Source: Pandoraea pulmonicola (GTDB lineage Bacteria; Pseudomonadota; Gammaproteobacteria; Burkholderiales; Burkholderiaceae). From it: DNA of 64,000 nucleotides. Numbering within the stretch: position 1 is the first letter of the stretch; every line of letters begins with the position of its first letter. The translations under genes and the position numbers were made by a program. The notes beneath the pieces are model-generated. The model saw only the letters and a list, made by a program, of their open reading frames with translations. It made no database searches and was not told the DNA's origin. Positions 50,821 through 61,367 of this stretch are shown piece by piece. Location of the stretch: assembly GCF_000815105.2 (NCBI RefSeq), contig NZ_CP010310.2, forward strand, positions 1,488,001 through 1,552,000, in the 5' to 3' direction.

Positions 50821-53106
50821 ATGAAATTCCGTTTTCCGATCGTCATCATCGACGAGGACTTCCGCTCCGAGAATATTTCCGGATCCGGGATTCGTTCCTT
50901 GGCGGAGGCTATCGAAGCCGAAGGCATGGAAGTCAACGGCCTCACGAGCTATGGCGATCTGACCTCGTTCGCGCAGCAGGCAAGCCGCGCGTCGAGCTTC
51001 ATCCTGTCCATCGACGACGACGAATTCGGCACCTTCTCGAGCGAAGCGGGCGGCGAAGGCGAGGGCGAACTGGCGCTGGCGATCATCAACCTGCGCGCGT
51101 TCGTGCAGGAAGTGCGCCGCCGCAATCCGGACATTCCGATTTTCCTGTATGGCGAGACGCGCACGTCGCGCCACATCCCGAACGACATCCTGCGCGAGCT
51201 GCACGGCTTCATTCACATGTTCGAGGACACGCCCGAGTTCGTGGCGCGCCACATCATCCGTGAGGCCAAGTCCTATCTCGACTCGCTGCCGCCGCCGTTC
51301 TTCCGCTCGCTCACGCACTACGCGGCCGACGGTTCGTACTCGTGGCACTGCCCGGGGCATTCGGGCGGCGTGGCGTTCCTCAAGAGCCCGGTGGGCCAGA
51401 TGTTCCACCAGTTCTTCGGCGAGAACATGCTGCGTGCGGACGTTTGCAACGCCGTGGAAGAGCTCGGCCAGCTGCTCGACCATAACGGCCCCGTGGGCGC
51501 GTCGGAGCGCAATGCGGCGCGCATCTTCAACGCCGATCACCTGTTCTTCGTGACCAACGGCACGTCGACCTCGAACAAGATCGTGTGGCATGCGACCGTC
51601 GCGCCGGGCGATATCGTCGTGGTCGACCGCAATTGCCACAAGTCGATTCTGCACGCCATCACGATGACGGGCGCCGTGCCCGTGTTCCTGACGCCCACGC
51701 GCAACCATCTCGGCATCATCGGCCCGATTCCGAAGTCGGAATTCGAGCCGGAAGTCATTCGCGCCAAGATCGAGGCGAACCCGTTCGCGCGCGAAGTGCT
51801 CAAGCGCGATCCGAACGCCAAGCCGCGCATCCTGACGATCACGCAAAGCACCTACGACGGCGTGATCTACAACGTCGAAATGATCAAGGAACTGCTCGGC
51901 AACAACATCGACACGCTGCACTTCGACGAAGCGTGGCTGCCGCACGCGGCGTTCCACGAGTTCTACCGCGACATGCACGCGATCGGCGAGGGGCGTCCGC
52001 GCTCGTCGGAAGCGACCATCTACGCCACGCACTCGACGCACAAGCTGCTCGCCGGCATTTCGCAGGCCTCGCAGATCGTGGTGCAGGACTCGGAAGCGCG
52101 CACGTTCGACACGTACCGTTTCAACGAGGCGTACCTGATGCACACGTCGACCTCGCCGCAGTACGCGATCATCGCGTCGTGCGACGTGGCCGCCGCCATG
52201 ATGGAGCCGCCGGGCGGCACGGCGCTCGTGGAGGAGTCGATCGTCGAGGCGCTCGACTTCCGCCGCGCGATGCGCAAGGTGGCCTCCGAATACGGCGATT
52301 CGTGGTGGTTCTCGGTCTGGGGACCGGAGAACCTGGGCGACGAGGGCACGATCCAGCGCGAGGACTGGGTGCTGCGCGCCAACGATCGCTGGCACGGTTT
52401 CGGCGATCTGGCCGACGGCTTCAACATGCTCGACCCGATCAAGGCGACCATCATCACGCCGGGCCTGGACGTGGACGGCGAGTTCGGCGAGAGCGGCATT
52501 CCGGCGGCGATTGTCACCAAGTACCTGGCCGAGCACGGCATCATCGTGGAGAAGACCGGCCTGTATTCGTTCTTCATCATGTTCACCATCGGCATCACCA
52601 AGGGCCGCTGGAACTCGATGGTGACCGAACTGCAGCAGTTCAAGGACGACTACGACCACAACCGTCCGCTGTGGCGCGTGCTGCCCGAGTTCGTGGCGCA
52701 GTTCCCGCGCTACGAGCGCATCGGGCTACGTGATCTGTGCGACCAGATCCACAGCGTGTACAAGGCAAACGATGTGGCGCGCGTGACGACCGAGATGTAC
52801 CTCTCGGACATGCAGCCGGCGATGAAGCCGACCGACGCGTTCTCGAAGCTGGCGCACCGCCAGATCGACCGGGTACCCATCGACGCGCTCGAAGGCCGCG
52901 TCACGAGCGTGCTGCTCACGCCATACCCGCCGGGCATTCCGCTGTTGATCCCGGGCGAGCGCTTCAACGCCGCGATCATCGAGTACCTGCGCTTCGCGCG
53001 CGACTTCAACGAGCGCTTCCCCGGCTTCCACACCGATATCCACGGTCTGGTGGTCGAAGAGGTGGACGGCCGCCCCGAGTACTTCGTGGACTGCGTTCGT
53101 CAGTAA
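50821..53106 (+). CDS. Ornithine/lysine/arginine decarboxylase (AAT-fold, inducible type)
   Basis: The 761-residue enzyme has an N-terminal wing domain (response-regulator-like, residues 1-130), a PLP core and a C-terminal domain. The PLP lysine is Lys408 in YATHSTHKLLAGISQ; WHCPGHSGGVAFLKSPVG and LHFDEAWLPHAAF are further core motifs. Such enzymes consume protons and make polyamines (cadaverine, agmatine or putrescine). The substrate cannot be fixed from sequence; Burkholderiales enzymes of this type are usually annotated as arginine/lysine/ornithine decarboxylase. No antiporter gene is adjacent. The ribosome site AAGGA precedes ATG 50821. Confidence 0.93.
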   Translation: MKFRFPIVIIDEDFRSENISGSGIRSLAEAIEAEGMEVNGLTSYGDLTSFAQQASRASSFILSIDDDEFGTFSSEAGGEGEGELALAIINLRAFVQEVRRRNPDIPIFLYGETRTSRHIPNDILRELHGFIHMFEDTPEFVARHIIREAKSYLDSLPPPFFRSLTHYAADGSYSWHCPGHSGGVAFLKSPVGQMFHQFFGENMLRADVCNAVEELGQLLDHNGPVGASERNAARIFNADHLFFVTNGTSTSNKIVWHATVAPGDIVVVDRNCHKSILHAITMTGAVPVFLTPTRNHLGIIGPIPKSEFEPEVIRAKIEANPFAREVLKRDPNAKPRILTITQSTYDGVIYNVEMIKELLGNNIDTLHFDEAWLPHAAFHEFYRDMHAIGEGRPRSSEATIYATHSTHKLLAGISQASQIVVQDSEARTFDTYRFNEAYLMHTSTSPQYAIIASCDVAAAMMEPPGGTALVEESIVEALDFRRAMRKVASEYGDSWWFSVWGPENLGDEGTIQREDWVLRANDRWHGFGDLADGFNMLDPIKATIITPGLDVDGEFGESGIPAAIVTKYLAEHGIIVEKTGLYSFFIMFTIGITKGRWNSMVTELQQFKDDYDHNRPLWRVLPEFVAQFPRYERIGLRDLCDQIHSVYKANDVARVTTEMYLSDMQPAMKPTDAFSKLAHRQIDRVPIDALEGRVTSVLLTPYPPGIPLLIPGERFNAAIIEYLRFARDFNERFPGFHTDIHGLVVEEVDGRPEYFVDCVRQ

Positions 53107-53159
53107 ATCCGGCGCACCCGCTTGCCGGCTCGGCGACATGCCGACGCCGGACGAACCAC

Positions 53160-53190
53160 GGCCCCGTGTGAAAGCACGGGGCCGTTTTGC
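53160..53190 (+). terminator. Terminator after the decarboxylase gene
   Basis: A perfect 9-bp stem GGCCCCGTG / CACGGGGCC, 6-base loop, followed by GTTTTGCTT. Confidence 0.9.
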
Positions 53191-53460
53191 TTGGTGCGCG
53201 CGACCATACGCCGTTTTTTGCGTCGCCGCTTTCCCAATCGTTCCGCCGCCAAAGGCGGGCGTTCGTCACAAAATCGGCAAAAGCATGAATCGGCTGTGAA
53301 ATGTCGCGAAAACCGCGAAAATCGCACCCAAGCGCCCCGGCGTGCGTTCCCGGGCGCCGGGTTTGTGGTTCGACTCCAGTTTGGCGAGTTTGGTCATTTT
53401 CCTAAAATGCTGAGCGGATCGCGTTGCTACACTCGACGCATTTTTCGCGCAGGAGGCTTC

Positions 53461-54678
53461 ATGGACGTCACCCGGGAACTGGTCTTCACCACTTACGGCA
53501 CGCTGGTGGGCGCCACGCTGGTGCTATTGCTCGGGCGCAAGCTGGTCGAGTGGATCGGGCCGTTGCGCACGTACAGCATCCCCGAGCCGGTGGCCGCGGG
53601 TTTGCTCGTGGCGCTCGGTACGCTCGCGCTGCGCCAGTTCGCGCACGTGGAGTTGCGCTTCGACACCTCGTTGCAAGGGCCGCTGATGCTGGCCTTCTTC
53701 GCGACGATCGGTCTGTCGGCCAACCTCGCCAGCCTGCGCGCCGGCGGCAAGCGGCTGGTGCTCTTCCTGGCGATCGTGGCGGGCATGCTGATCGTGCAGA
53801 ACATCATTGGCGTCGGGGCGGCGATGGTGATGGGGCTCGCGCCGGGCGTCGGTCTGCTGGGTGGTTCCATCACGCTGGCGGGTGGTCATGGCACGGGCGC
53901 GGCGTGGGGCGAAACGTTGACCTCGCGCTACGGTGTGCAGTCGGCGCTCGAGATCGCCATGGCCTGCGCCACGTTCGGGCTGGTGCTCGGCGGGCTGCTG
54001 GGCGGGCCGGTCGCGCGCTATCTGGTGGGACGTCTCGGCGGCAAGGTGCCGGGCGTGGATGCGGCCAGGGACGCCGTGCCGGAAGGCTTCGAGCAGCCGC
54101 ACACGGTGCGTCTGATCACGGCGCAGGCGCTGATCGAGACGGTCGCGATGATCGCCATCTGCCTGTTTGGCGGCGAGTGGATCGCGGCGTGGCTCTCGGG
54201 CACCGCGTTCGAATTGCCGAGGTTCGTCTGCGTGCTCTTCATGGGCGTGGTCGTGCGCAATCTGCTGGCGCTCGTCGGGTACGAGGTATTCGAGCGTTCG
54301 TTGTCGGTGCTTGGCAACGTGAGCCTGTCGCTCTTTCTCGCCATGGCGCTCATGTCGCTGCGGCTTTGGGATCTGTCGACGCTCGCCCTGCCGATGATTG
54401 TGATCCTGGTGGTTCAGGCGGCGTCCATGGCGGCCTATGCGATCTTCGTCACGTTCCGCGTCATGGGGCGCAACTACGATGCCGCGGTGCTCGCGGCCGG
54501 CCACTGCGGCTTCGGCCTGGGCGCGACGCCGACGGCCATTGCGAACATGCAGGCCGTCACCGAGCGCTTCGGACCCTCGCACCTCGCGTTCCTGATCGTG
54601 CCCATGGTCGGGGCCTTCTTCATCGACATTCTCAACGCGCTGATCATCAAGGGCTTCCTGTCGTTGCCGATCTTCTGA
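53461..54678 (+). CDS. gltS: Sodium/glutamate symporter
   Basis: The 405-residue inner-membrane carrier takes up glutamate with sodium. There are about ten hydrophobic segments in two inverted halves, each with a re-entrant glycine-rich loop: SITLAGGHGTGAAWGETL in the first half and AAGHCGFGLGATPTAIANMQ in the second, both signatures of GltS. ATG 53461 has a good ribosome site (CAGGAGG). The 354-base gap before it holds only the terminator at 53160 and AT-richer promoter sequence. Confidence 0.95.
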   Translation: MDVTRELVFTTYGTLVGATLVLLLGRKLVEWIGPLRTYSIPEPVAAGLLVALGTLALRQFAHVELRFDTSLQGPLMLAFFATIGLSANLASLRAGGKRLVLFLAIVAGMLIVQNIIGVGAAMVMGLAPGVGLLGGSITLAGGHGTGAAWGETLTSRYGVQSALEIAMACATFGLVLGGLLGGPVARYLVGRLGGKVPGVDAARDAVPEGFEQPHTVRLITAQALIETVAMIAICLFGGEWIAAWLSGTAFELPRFVCVLFMGVVVRNLLALVGYEVFERSLSVLGNVSLSLFLAMALMSLRLWDLSTLALPMIVILVVQAASMAAYAIFVTFRVMGRNYDAAVLAAGHCGFGLGATPTAIANMQAVTERFGPSHLAFLIVPMVGAFFIDILNALIIKGFLSLPIF

Positions 54679-54714
54679 CGCGTGCCGCTGCCGGCCCGGC
54701 GGGCCGGCATGGCA

Positions 54715-54740
54715 AAAAGCCACCCGTTCGGGTGGCTTTT
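54715..54740. terminator. Bidirectional terminator between gltS and argH
   Basis: Perfect 11-bp stem AAAAGCCACCC / GGGTGGCTTTT with a GTTC loop; A- and T-runs on both sides serve both converging genes. Confidence 0.9.
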
Positions 54741-54768
54741 CCTTTGATGTCGGAAGCCGGGGCGAGGC

Positions 54769-56166
54769 TTACTTGGCCAGCTTCGCGCGCGCGGCGGCGA
54801 TGGCGCGTTGCACCTGTGCCGGCGCCGTGCCGCCGATGTGGTTGCGGCTGGCGACCGAGCCTTCGAGCGTGAGGTAGTCGAAGACGTCTTCACCCACGAG
54901 CGGCGAGAACTTCTGTAGTTCGGCCAGCGACAGCTCGGCCAGATCGATCTCGCGATCCGAGCAGATTTTCACGGCGTGGGCCACGATCTCGTGTGCGTCG
55001 CGGAACGGCAGCCCCTTCTTCACGAGATAGTCGGCCAGATCGGTGGCCGTCGAGAAGCCTTGCAGCGCCGCGTTGCGCATATTGGCTTCGCGCACCTTGA
55101 TGCCCGGCACCATGTCCGCGAAGATGCGCAGCGTGTCGATCACGGTATCGACCGTATCGAACAGCGGCTCCTTGTCTTCCTGATTGTCCTTGTTGTACGC
55201 GAGCGGCTGGCCCTTCATCAGCGTGAGCAGGGCGATGAGATGCCCGTTCACGCGACCGGTCTTGCCGCGCGCCAGCTCGGGGACGTCCGGGTTCTTCTTC
55301 TGCGGCATGATCGAGCTGCCCGTGCAGAAGCGGTCGGCCAGATCGATGAAGCCCACGCGCGGGCTCATCCACAGGACCAGTTCTTCCGAGAAACGCGACA
55401 CGTGCGTCATCACGAGTGCGGCGGCGGCGGTGAATTCGATGGCGAAGTCGCGATCCGAGACGGCGTCGAGCGAGTTCGTGCAGACCTCTTCGAAGCCCAG
55501 CGTGGCGGCCACGCGTTCGCGGTCGATCGGGTAGCTCGTGCCGGCCAGCGCGGCGGCGCCCAGCGGCAGACGGTTCACGCGGCGGCGCACGTCGAGCATG
55601 CGCTCGGCGTCGCGGCTGAACATCTCGAAGTAGGCCATCAGGTGATGACCGAAGGTAACCGGTTGCGCGACCTGCAGATGGGTGAAGCCCGGCAGAATCG
55701 TGGCGCTGTGCTGCTCGGCCAGATCCAGCAGCGCACGGCGCAGATCGCCCAGGTGCGCGCCGATGCGGTCGATCTCGCTGCGCAGCCACAGGCGGATGTC
55801 CGTGGCAACCTGATCGTTGCGCGAACGGCCGGTGTGCAGACGCTTGCCGGCGTTGCCGATGAGTGCGGTCAGGCGCGCTTCGATGTTCAGGTGAACGTCC
55901 TCGAGGTCCAGTTGCCACTCGAACTCGCCGCGCTCGATCTCTTCGCGAATCTGGGTCATGCCGCGCTGGATGTCGGCAAGATCCTCGGCGCTGATGATGC
56001 CTTGCGCGGCCAGCATGTCGGCATGGGCGAGCGAGCCCTCGATATCGAACAGCGCAAGACGCTTGTCGAAGAACACCGACGCGGTATAGCGCTTGACGAG
56101 TTCGGAAACGGGTTCGGAAAAGCGGGCCGACCAGGCTTCGCCTTTCTTGTGGAGTTGGGAGGTCAT
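54769..56166 (-). CDS. argH: Argininosuccinate lyase
   Basis: The 465-residue fumarase-superfamily enzyme performs the last step of arginine synthesis. Motifs: [39 protein letters not shown] and the catalytic-serine loop [16 protein letters not shown]. Standard length and start. It is the last gene of a minus-strand series ppc, chorismate mutase, argH. Confidence 0.97.
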   Translation of the reverse strand: MTSQLHKKGEAWSARFSEPVSELVKRYTASVFFDKRLALFDIEGSLAHADMLAAQGIISAEDLADIQRGMTQIREEIERGEFEWQLDLEDVHLNIEARLTALIGNAGKRLHTGRSRNDQVATDIRLWLRSEIDRIGAHLGDLRRALLDLAEQHSATILPGFTHLQVAQPVTFGHHLMAYFEMFSRDAERMLDVRRRVNRLPLGAAALAGTSYPIDRERVAATLGFEEVCTNSLDAVSDRDFAIEFTAAAALVMTHVSRFSEELVLWMSPRVGFIDLADRFCTGSSIMPQKKNPDVPELARGKTGRVNGHLIALLTLMKGQPLAYNKDNQEDKEPLFDTVDTVIDTLRIFADMVPGIKVREANMRNAALQGFSTATDLADYLVKKGLPFRDAHEIVAHAVKICSDREIDLAELSLAELQKFSPLVGEDVFDYLTLEGSVASRNHIGGTAPAQVQRAIAAARAKLAK

Positions 56167-56315
56167 TGTCGTAGCGTGGCTAATCGAGGCCCGTCAAGGC
56201 CCATCAAGGCTGAGGAGGCTGGGTGAAGCGGACCGTGGCGAAGCACGGCAAACATTGATTATACAGCCCCGGCGCCTTTCCCCGGGGCGGTGTGCGCCGC
56301 GCACGGGAACTCGGT

Positions 56316-57128
56316 TCAGCGTGCCATCGACAGGGTCCAGATGCGCGGCGGGGTTGACAGGCAAAGGCCCGAGGTCGCTTCGTCGAACGCGGCGCGTTGC
56401 AGCGCTTCGAGCTTCGCGGCCTTCGCAACGCGTTCGCGGGCCTGATGGATGCGGGCCATGCGCGCGGGATCGTCGGGCAGCGCGCACAGACGGCCCAGAT
56501 CGTGCATGAGCGACGTGCCCAGCCGGTCGAGCGCCGGACGCAGGCGGGTGGCCAGGTCGACCGGTTCGCCCGGGGCGTGGCCTTCGCGCGTCCAGCGCGC
56601 CAGCAAGGCGGTCTGCACGAGCTTGCCGGCTTCGATCTGCAGGCGGAAGAAGGTGCGCGCCTGCGCGGGCGTCAGGCCGAACTGCGTGGCGCGCTCGGCG
56701 ACACTGTCGAGCAGCGCCAGCTCGCGCGGCGTGTCCTGTACCGGTTTGCCCGACGAGAACTTGTTGCGCGCCACCGCCTCGCTGATGGCCAGCCGCTCCA
56801 GAATGCCGTTCATGAGCGGATCGAGCACGGGATCGACGACCGGGCGAGGTTTCGCCGAGGCGCCTGGCATCGTGGCGAGCGTTTGCGAGACGAGGCGCAC
56901 CGCCAGACCGCGCACGCCGTGCGGTGCGGCGCCGATCGGCGCCTGCGCCAGCTCGAGCGTGGGCTCGCGTGCGTCCGAAGCGTCGGCCCGTGCCCCCGCA
57001 CTGACCGCTACGAACGCCGCTGCCGCCGCCAGCACGGCGACGTGCCGCGCAATCCGGCCCGGCCGGACGCACGTACGAGAGTCGGAACCGGAACCGGAAT
57101 CAGAAACGGAAATGGAATCGGAATGCAT
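56316..57128 (-). CDS. Secreted (gamma-class) chorismate mutase
   Basis: The 270-residue product has an N-terminal signal region (RHVAVLAAAAAFVAVSAGARADA, cleavage about residue 50) and an all-helical AroQ-gamma domain. Diagnostic residues are in VARNKFSSGKPVQDTPRELA and LLDSVAERATQFGLTPAQAR, followed by FFRLQIEAGKLVQTALLARW. The Arg/Lys/Glu active-site pattern fits periplasmic chorismate mutases, which convert chorismate to prephenate outside the cytoplasm. The role of these is unclear. The start ATG 57128 lies inside a degenerate 6-bp repeat (57083-57128), which codes an unusual Ser/Asp-rich N-terminus. An ORF extension upstream looks non-coding. Confidence 0.87.
   Translation of the reverse strand: MHSDSISVSDSGSGSDSRTCVRPGRIARHVAVLAAAAAFVAVSAGARADASDAREPTLELAQAPIGAAPHGVRGLAVRLVSQTLATMPGASAKPRPVVDPVLDPLMNGILERLAISEAVARNKFSSGKPVQDTPRELALLDSVAERATQFGLTPAQARTFFRLQIEAGKLVQTALLARWTREGHAPGEPVDLATRLRPALDRLGTSLMHDLGRLCALPDDPARMARIHQARERVAKAAKLEALQRAAFDEATSGLCLSTPPRIWTLSMAR
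57083..57128 (-). repeat. Degenerate hexanucleotide repeat at the start of the chorismate mutase gene
   Basis: About seven GGAACC/GGAATC/GGAAAT-like 6-bp units run through the start codon and the first ~15 codons (MHSDSISVSDSGSGSDS). Unit changes would keep frame but alter the pre-signal segment. Confidence 0.7.
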
Positions 57129-57284
57129 GATGGATGGTCCCCCCGGCAGCCATCGTGTGGAATCCGATGAAATATACCGCCCTATCGGTCGACTGTCGCT
57201 GGGGAGATTCCCAAGGCACCTAGGGCAATCCCTCGGGGCCGGGTACTGGCGCCGCATCCTGCGGCACCAGTATTCATGGGCCCG

Positions 57285-60200
57285 TCAGCCTGTATTGCGC
57301 AGGCCGGCGGCAATGCCGTTGATGGACAGATGGATGCCGCGCCGCGCGCGTTCGTCCGACTCGCCCGCCCGGTGACGGCGCAGCAGTTCGACCTGCAAGT
57401 GGTTGAGCGGATCGAGGTACGGGAAGCGGTTCTTGATCGAGCGCGCGAGCATCGGGTTGTCGGCCAGCCGTTCCTCGTGACCGGTGATCAGCGCGAGCGC
57501 CTGCGACGTGCTCTGCCATTCGGCCACGATGCGGTCGAACACGCGCTTGCGCAGCTTCTCGTCCGGCACGAGTTCGGCATAGCGCGACGCCACGGCCAGA
57601 TCGGTCTTGGCGAGCACCATGTCCATGTTCGAGAGCAGGTTCGCGAAGAACGGCCAGCGCTTGACCATCTGACGCAGCGTGTCGAGGCGCTTCTCGCGGC
57701 CGGCGTCGCCCTCACCCTCGAGATACGCGTTCACCGCGCTGCCGAAGCCGTACCAGCCCGTGAGCAGCAGGCGGCACTGGCCCCACGAGAAGCCCCACGG
57801 AATCGCGCGCAGGTCTTCGATGCGGCGGTTCTTCGGATCGGAGAACTTGCGCGACGCGGGACGCGAGCCGATGTTGAGCTCGGCGATTTCCGCAATCGGC
57901 GTGGCCGAGAAGAAGTAGTCGGTGAAGCCCGGTGTCTCGTAGACCAGATCGCGATAGGCGGTGAAGGCCGTGTCGGAAAGCGTCTGCATGACGGTCTCGA
58001 ACGCGGCCAGACGTGTCGGCTGGTTGCGGCTGGGCAGCAGCGTGGCTTCGAGCGTGGCGGCGACGATGGTCTCCAGGTTGCGTCGCCCGATCTCCGGGTT
58101 GGCGAACTTGCTGGCGATGATTTCGCCCTGCTCGGTCAGTCGGATCTGCCCGTTCACCGTGCCCGGCGGCTGGGACAGGATGGCCTGATAGGTCGGGCCG
58201 CCGCCGCGACCCACGGTGCCGCCCCGGCCATGGAACAGGCGCAGACGGATGCCTTTCTCCTCGAACAGGCGCACGAGTGCGAGTTCGGCCTTGTAGAGCT
58301 CCCAGTTCGACGTGAGGAAGCCGCCGTCCTTGTTGCTGTCGGAGTAGCCGAGCATGACTTCCTGCTCGCCGCCTTGCTGCACCGCCACCTCGGACATGCC
58401 GGGGATGTCGAAGAACTCGCGCATGATGACCGGCGCGTTGCGCAAGTCGGCGATCGTCTCGAACAGCGGGATGACCATGGCACCGACTTTCGGCTCGACG
58501 GTCTTCGAGCCCTTGCCGCCCAGCGCTCCCTGAAACAGGCCGGTCTCCTTTTGCAGCAGCATGACTTCCACCAGGTCGCTCACGGTTTCCGTGTGCGAAA
58601 TGATGTAGTTGCGCACGGCGCGCGTACCGAACCGGGCCCGGATGTCGCGGGCGGCGGCGAAGACCGCCAACTCGTCGCGCGTGCGCTGCGAATACTCGAG
58701 ATACGGCGAGAAGAGCGGACGCGGCTCGCGCAATTCCCGCAACAGCAGCGCGAGCTTGGCGTCCTCGTCGAGCTTCGCGTAGTTCGCTTCCACGCCGGCC
58801 TTGGCGAACAGCTCGGCGATGACCGCCTCATGAACGTCCGAGCTCTGGCGCAGGTCGATGCTCGCGAGATGGAAGCCGAATACTTCGGCGGCGCGCACGA
58901 GCGGCCCGAGGCGCTGCGGGATCAGCGCGCTGCCATGGTGGGCGATGAGCGACGTGACGACGGTGTTCAGATCCGAGATGAATTCGCTGGCGTCGAGATA
59001 CGGGCTGGCCTCGCCGACCGCGCCGCGATGCGGCACGTGACCGACCCACGCGCGTGCGGTGGCGGCCAGCCGTGCGTACACGCCGATCAGCGCGCGCCGG
59101 TACGGCTCGTCGGTGCGGTGCGGGGAGTCGTCGGGAGAGCGTCTGGCGAGCGTGAGCAGCGCGTCGCTGGCGCCGGCGAGCAGTTGCGAGACGGACAGTT
59201 CCGCGCCGAGCAGGTGCACCTGCTCCAGGTAATGCGCGAAGATTTCCGTGGCCTGACGCGTGATCGCCAGTTGCAGCGTCTGCGCCGTGACGTTCGGGTT
59301 GCCGTCGCGGTCGCCGCCGATCCAGCTGCCCATTTGCAGGAAGCGGCCGAGGCCTTCGGAGCGCACGCTGGGCACGGCGTCGTGCAGCTCGGCGGCTACG
59401 TCGTCGTACAGCGCGGGAATTTCGGACAGGAAGGTGCTGCGGTAGTACGAGAGCGCGTTCTCGATCTCGTCGGCCACGGTTAGGCGCGAACTGCGCAGCA
59501 TGCGCGTTTGCCAGAGCGTGGTGACGTAGGCGCGCATCGATTCCGTGTTGCGCGCGGATTCGCGCTCGGTGAGGGCGTCGTCGCGATGCTCCAGCAGACG
59601 GGCGATCTCGCGCTCGGCGTCGAGAATGCTCTTGCGCTGGACTTCGGTCGGGTGCGCGGTGAGCACCGGCACGATCAGCGCGCTGGCGAAGAAGGCCTGC
59701 AGCGTGGCGGGGTCGGCGCGCCCGGCGTCCTTGAGGCTTTGCAGCGCGGCGCTCAGGCTGCCGGGCTGCGGGCGGCTGCCGGCGAGCGCATGCACGCGGC
59801 GGCGGCGGTTGTGATGCCGGTCCTCGGCGATGTTGGCCAGATGCGAGAAGTAGCTGAATGCGCGCACCACCTGAATCGCCTGCTCGTTCGTCAGGCCATT
59901 GAGCAGCGTGTCGAGCGCCTTTGCGGCGCTGCGATCGCCTTCGCGGTGAAAGCGCACGGCGTTCTGGCGGATGGTTTCGACCAGATCGAAGGCGTCGCTG
60001 CCTTGCTGCTCACGCAGTACGTCGCCGAGCAGGCGGCCGAGGAAGCGGATGTCCTCGCGCAGCGGGGCGTCCTTGTCTTCGCGCGAACGGCGGGACTTCG
60101 ACGGGATCTTCGACGGAGTCTGGGCGTCGGTGGTGGCCGATCCGGTGGACGTGGGGGATGTACGTGAAGCCCCGGATGCTCGAGATGTCGGCGACGCGGT

Positions 60201-60323
60201 CGAGGCGGCCTGCGCCGCACCGGGAGTGGATGGGGCCGCGGCTGCTGCCTTCGCGGGGGGAGTGTTGCCGACCGACGTGGCGAGGCCCTCTTGCGGGGCT
60301 TTTGCCTTTGCGCTGCTCTTCAT
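57285..60323 (-). CDS. ppc: Phosphoenolpyruvate carboxylase
   Basis: The 1012-residue anaplerotic enzyme makes oxaloacetate from PEP and bicarbonate. Motifs: [20 protein letters not shown] (catalytic His), [20 protein letters not shown] and [16 protein letters not shown], followed by [18 protein letters not shown]; it ends RNTG, matching the conserved C-terminus. The first ~85 residues are a low-complexity Ala/Ser/Thr/Pro tail not found in E. coli; a later internal start is possible but no better ribosome site is seen. It is divergent from hemC, the usual order in Burkholderiales. Confidence 0.97.
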   Translation of the reverse strand: MKSSAKAKAPQEGLATSVGNTPPAKAAAAAPSTPGAAQAASTASPTSRASGASRTSPTSTGSATTDAQTPSKIPSKSRRSREDKDAPLREDIRFLGRLLGDVLREQQGSDAFDLVETIRQNAVRFHREGDRSAAKALDTLLNGLTNEQAIQVVRAFSYFSHLANIAEDRHHNRRRRVHALAGSRPQPGSLSAALQSLKDAGRADPATLQAFFASALIVPVLTAHPTEVQRKSILDAEREIARLLEHRDDALTERESARNTESMRAYVTTLWQTRMLRSSRLTVADEIENALSYYRSTFLSEIPALYDDVAAELHDAVPSVRSEGLGRFLQMGSWIGGDRDGNPNVTAQTLQLAITRQATEIFAHYLEQVHLLGAELSVSQLLAGASDALLTLARRSPDDSPHRTDEPYRRALIGVYARLAATARAWVGHVPHRGAVGEASPYLDASEFISDLNTVVTSLIAHHGSALIPQRLGPLVRAAEVFGFHLASIDLRQSSDVHEAVIAELFAKAGVEANYAKLDEDAKLALLLRELREPRPLFSPYLEYSQRTRDELAVFAAARDIRARFGTRAVRNYIISHTETVSDLVEVMLLQKETGLFQGALGGKGSKTVEPKVGAMVIPLFETIADLRNAPVIMREFFDIPGMSEVAVQQGGEQEVMLGYSDSNKDGGFLTSNWELYKAELALVRLFEEKGIRLRLFHGRGGTVGRGGGPTYQAILSQPPGTVNGQIRLTEQGEIIASKFANPEIGRRNLETIVAATLEATLLPSRNQPTRLAAFETVMQTLSDTAFTAYRDLVYETPGFTDYFFSATPIAEIAELNIGSRPASRKFSDPKNRRIEDLRAIPWGFSWGQCRLLLTGWYGFGSAVNAYLEGEGDAGREKRLDTLRQMVKRWPFFANLLSNMDMVLAKTDLAVASRYAELVPDEKLRKRVFDRIVAEWQSTSQALALITGHEERLADNPMLARSIKNRFPYLDPLNHLQVELLRRHRAGESDERARRGIHLSINGIAAGLRNTG

Positions 60324-60402
60324 GTCGCTCCTCTCGAGACCGGCCGTGGTGGCCCGTCAAGCGTGTTACCATTTTTTCTTTTGGTCTTCACGCGGTTGCT
60401 GA

Positions 60403-61362
60403 ATGAACTTCGCTGCTCCTGAAACCCTGGTGATCGCGTCGCGCGAGAGCCGTCTTGCCATGTGGCAAGCCGAACACGTGCGTGACGCGCTGCACAAATT
60501 ATATCCGCAGTGCCGTGTCAGTATTCTCGGCATGACCACGCGTGGCGATCAGATTCTCGATCGCTCGCTCGCCAAGGTCGGCGGCAAGGGGCTTTTCGTC
60601 AAGGAACTCGAGCTCGCACTGGCCGATGGCCGCGCCGACCTGGCCGTGCATTCGCTCAAGGACGTGCCGATGCAGTTGCCTGACGGCTTTACGCTCGCCG
60701 CCGTGCTCGAGCGCGAGGATCCGCGCGACGCTTTCGTGAGCAACGACTACGACAGTCTCGACGCCCTGCCCGCCGGCGCGGTGGTCGGTACGTCGAGCCT
60801 GCGCCGCGAGGTCAACCTGCGCACGAAGTACCCCCATCTGAAAGTCATGCCGCTGCGCGGCAATCTCGATACGCGTCTGGGCAAGCTGGACCGGGGCGAC
60901 TACGCGGCCATCATTCTGGCGGCCGCCGGACTCAAGCGCCTGGGGCTCGCCTCGCGCATCCGCGCCACGCTGGCGCCCGAAGCGAGTCTGCCGGCCGTTG
61001 GCCAGGGCGCCCTCGGCATCGAAGTGCGCGCCGGACGTCCCGAAATCCTGCAATGGCTCGCCCCGCTGCACGACGCCCGCACCACGCTTGCCGTGAGCGC
61101 CGAGCGCGCCGTCTCCCGCGCGCTGGGCGGCTCGTGCCAGGTGCCGTTGGGCGCATTTGCCGAATTCACGCCGCAAGGAGAGCTCGCGCTGCGCGCGTTC
61201 ATCGCGTCGGTCGACGGCGCGACCGTCCTGCGCTCGGAAGGCGCCGCCAAGGTGGCCGATGGCGACGTCGCGGGCGCCGAAGCGCTGGGGCAACGGGTCG
61301 CGCAGGCGCTCATCAATGCGGGTGGGCTGGCGCTGGTGCCGCCGCCCGACGTCAAGGGTTGA
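60403..61362 (+). CDS. hemC: Porphobilinogen deaminase (hydroxymethylbilane synthase)
   Basis: The 319-residue enzyme polymerises four porphobilinogens. Motifs: [40 protein letters not shown] and [16 protein letters not shown]. The cofactor-attachment cysteine is in [16 protein letters not shown]. It is first of the hemC-hemD-hemX-hemY operon, divergent from ppc across 79 bases. Confidence 0.97.
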   Translation: MNFAAPETLVIASRESRLAMWQAEHVRDALHKLYPQCRVSILGMTTRGDQILDRSLAKVGGKGLFVKELELALADGRADLAVHSLKDVPMQLPDGFTLAAVLEREDPRDAFVSNDYDSLDALPAGAVVGTSSLRREVNLRTKYPHLKVMPLRGNLDTRLGKLDRGDYAAIILAAAGLKRLGLASRIRATLAPEASLPAVGQGALGIEVRAGRPEILQWLAPLHDARTTLAVSAERAVSRALGGSCQVPLGAFAEFTPQGELALRAFIASVDGATVLRSEGAAKVADGDVAGAEALGQRVAQALINAGGLALVPPPDVKG

Positions 61363-61367
61363 CCGGG

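Noticed and set aside
53340..53400. A tRNA-like T-loop (GGTTCGACTCC) upstream of gltS
   Set aside because: The flanking bases do not form a T stem, and no acceptor, D or anticodon arm is present.
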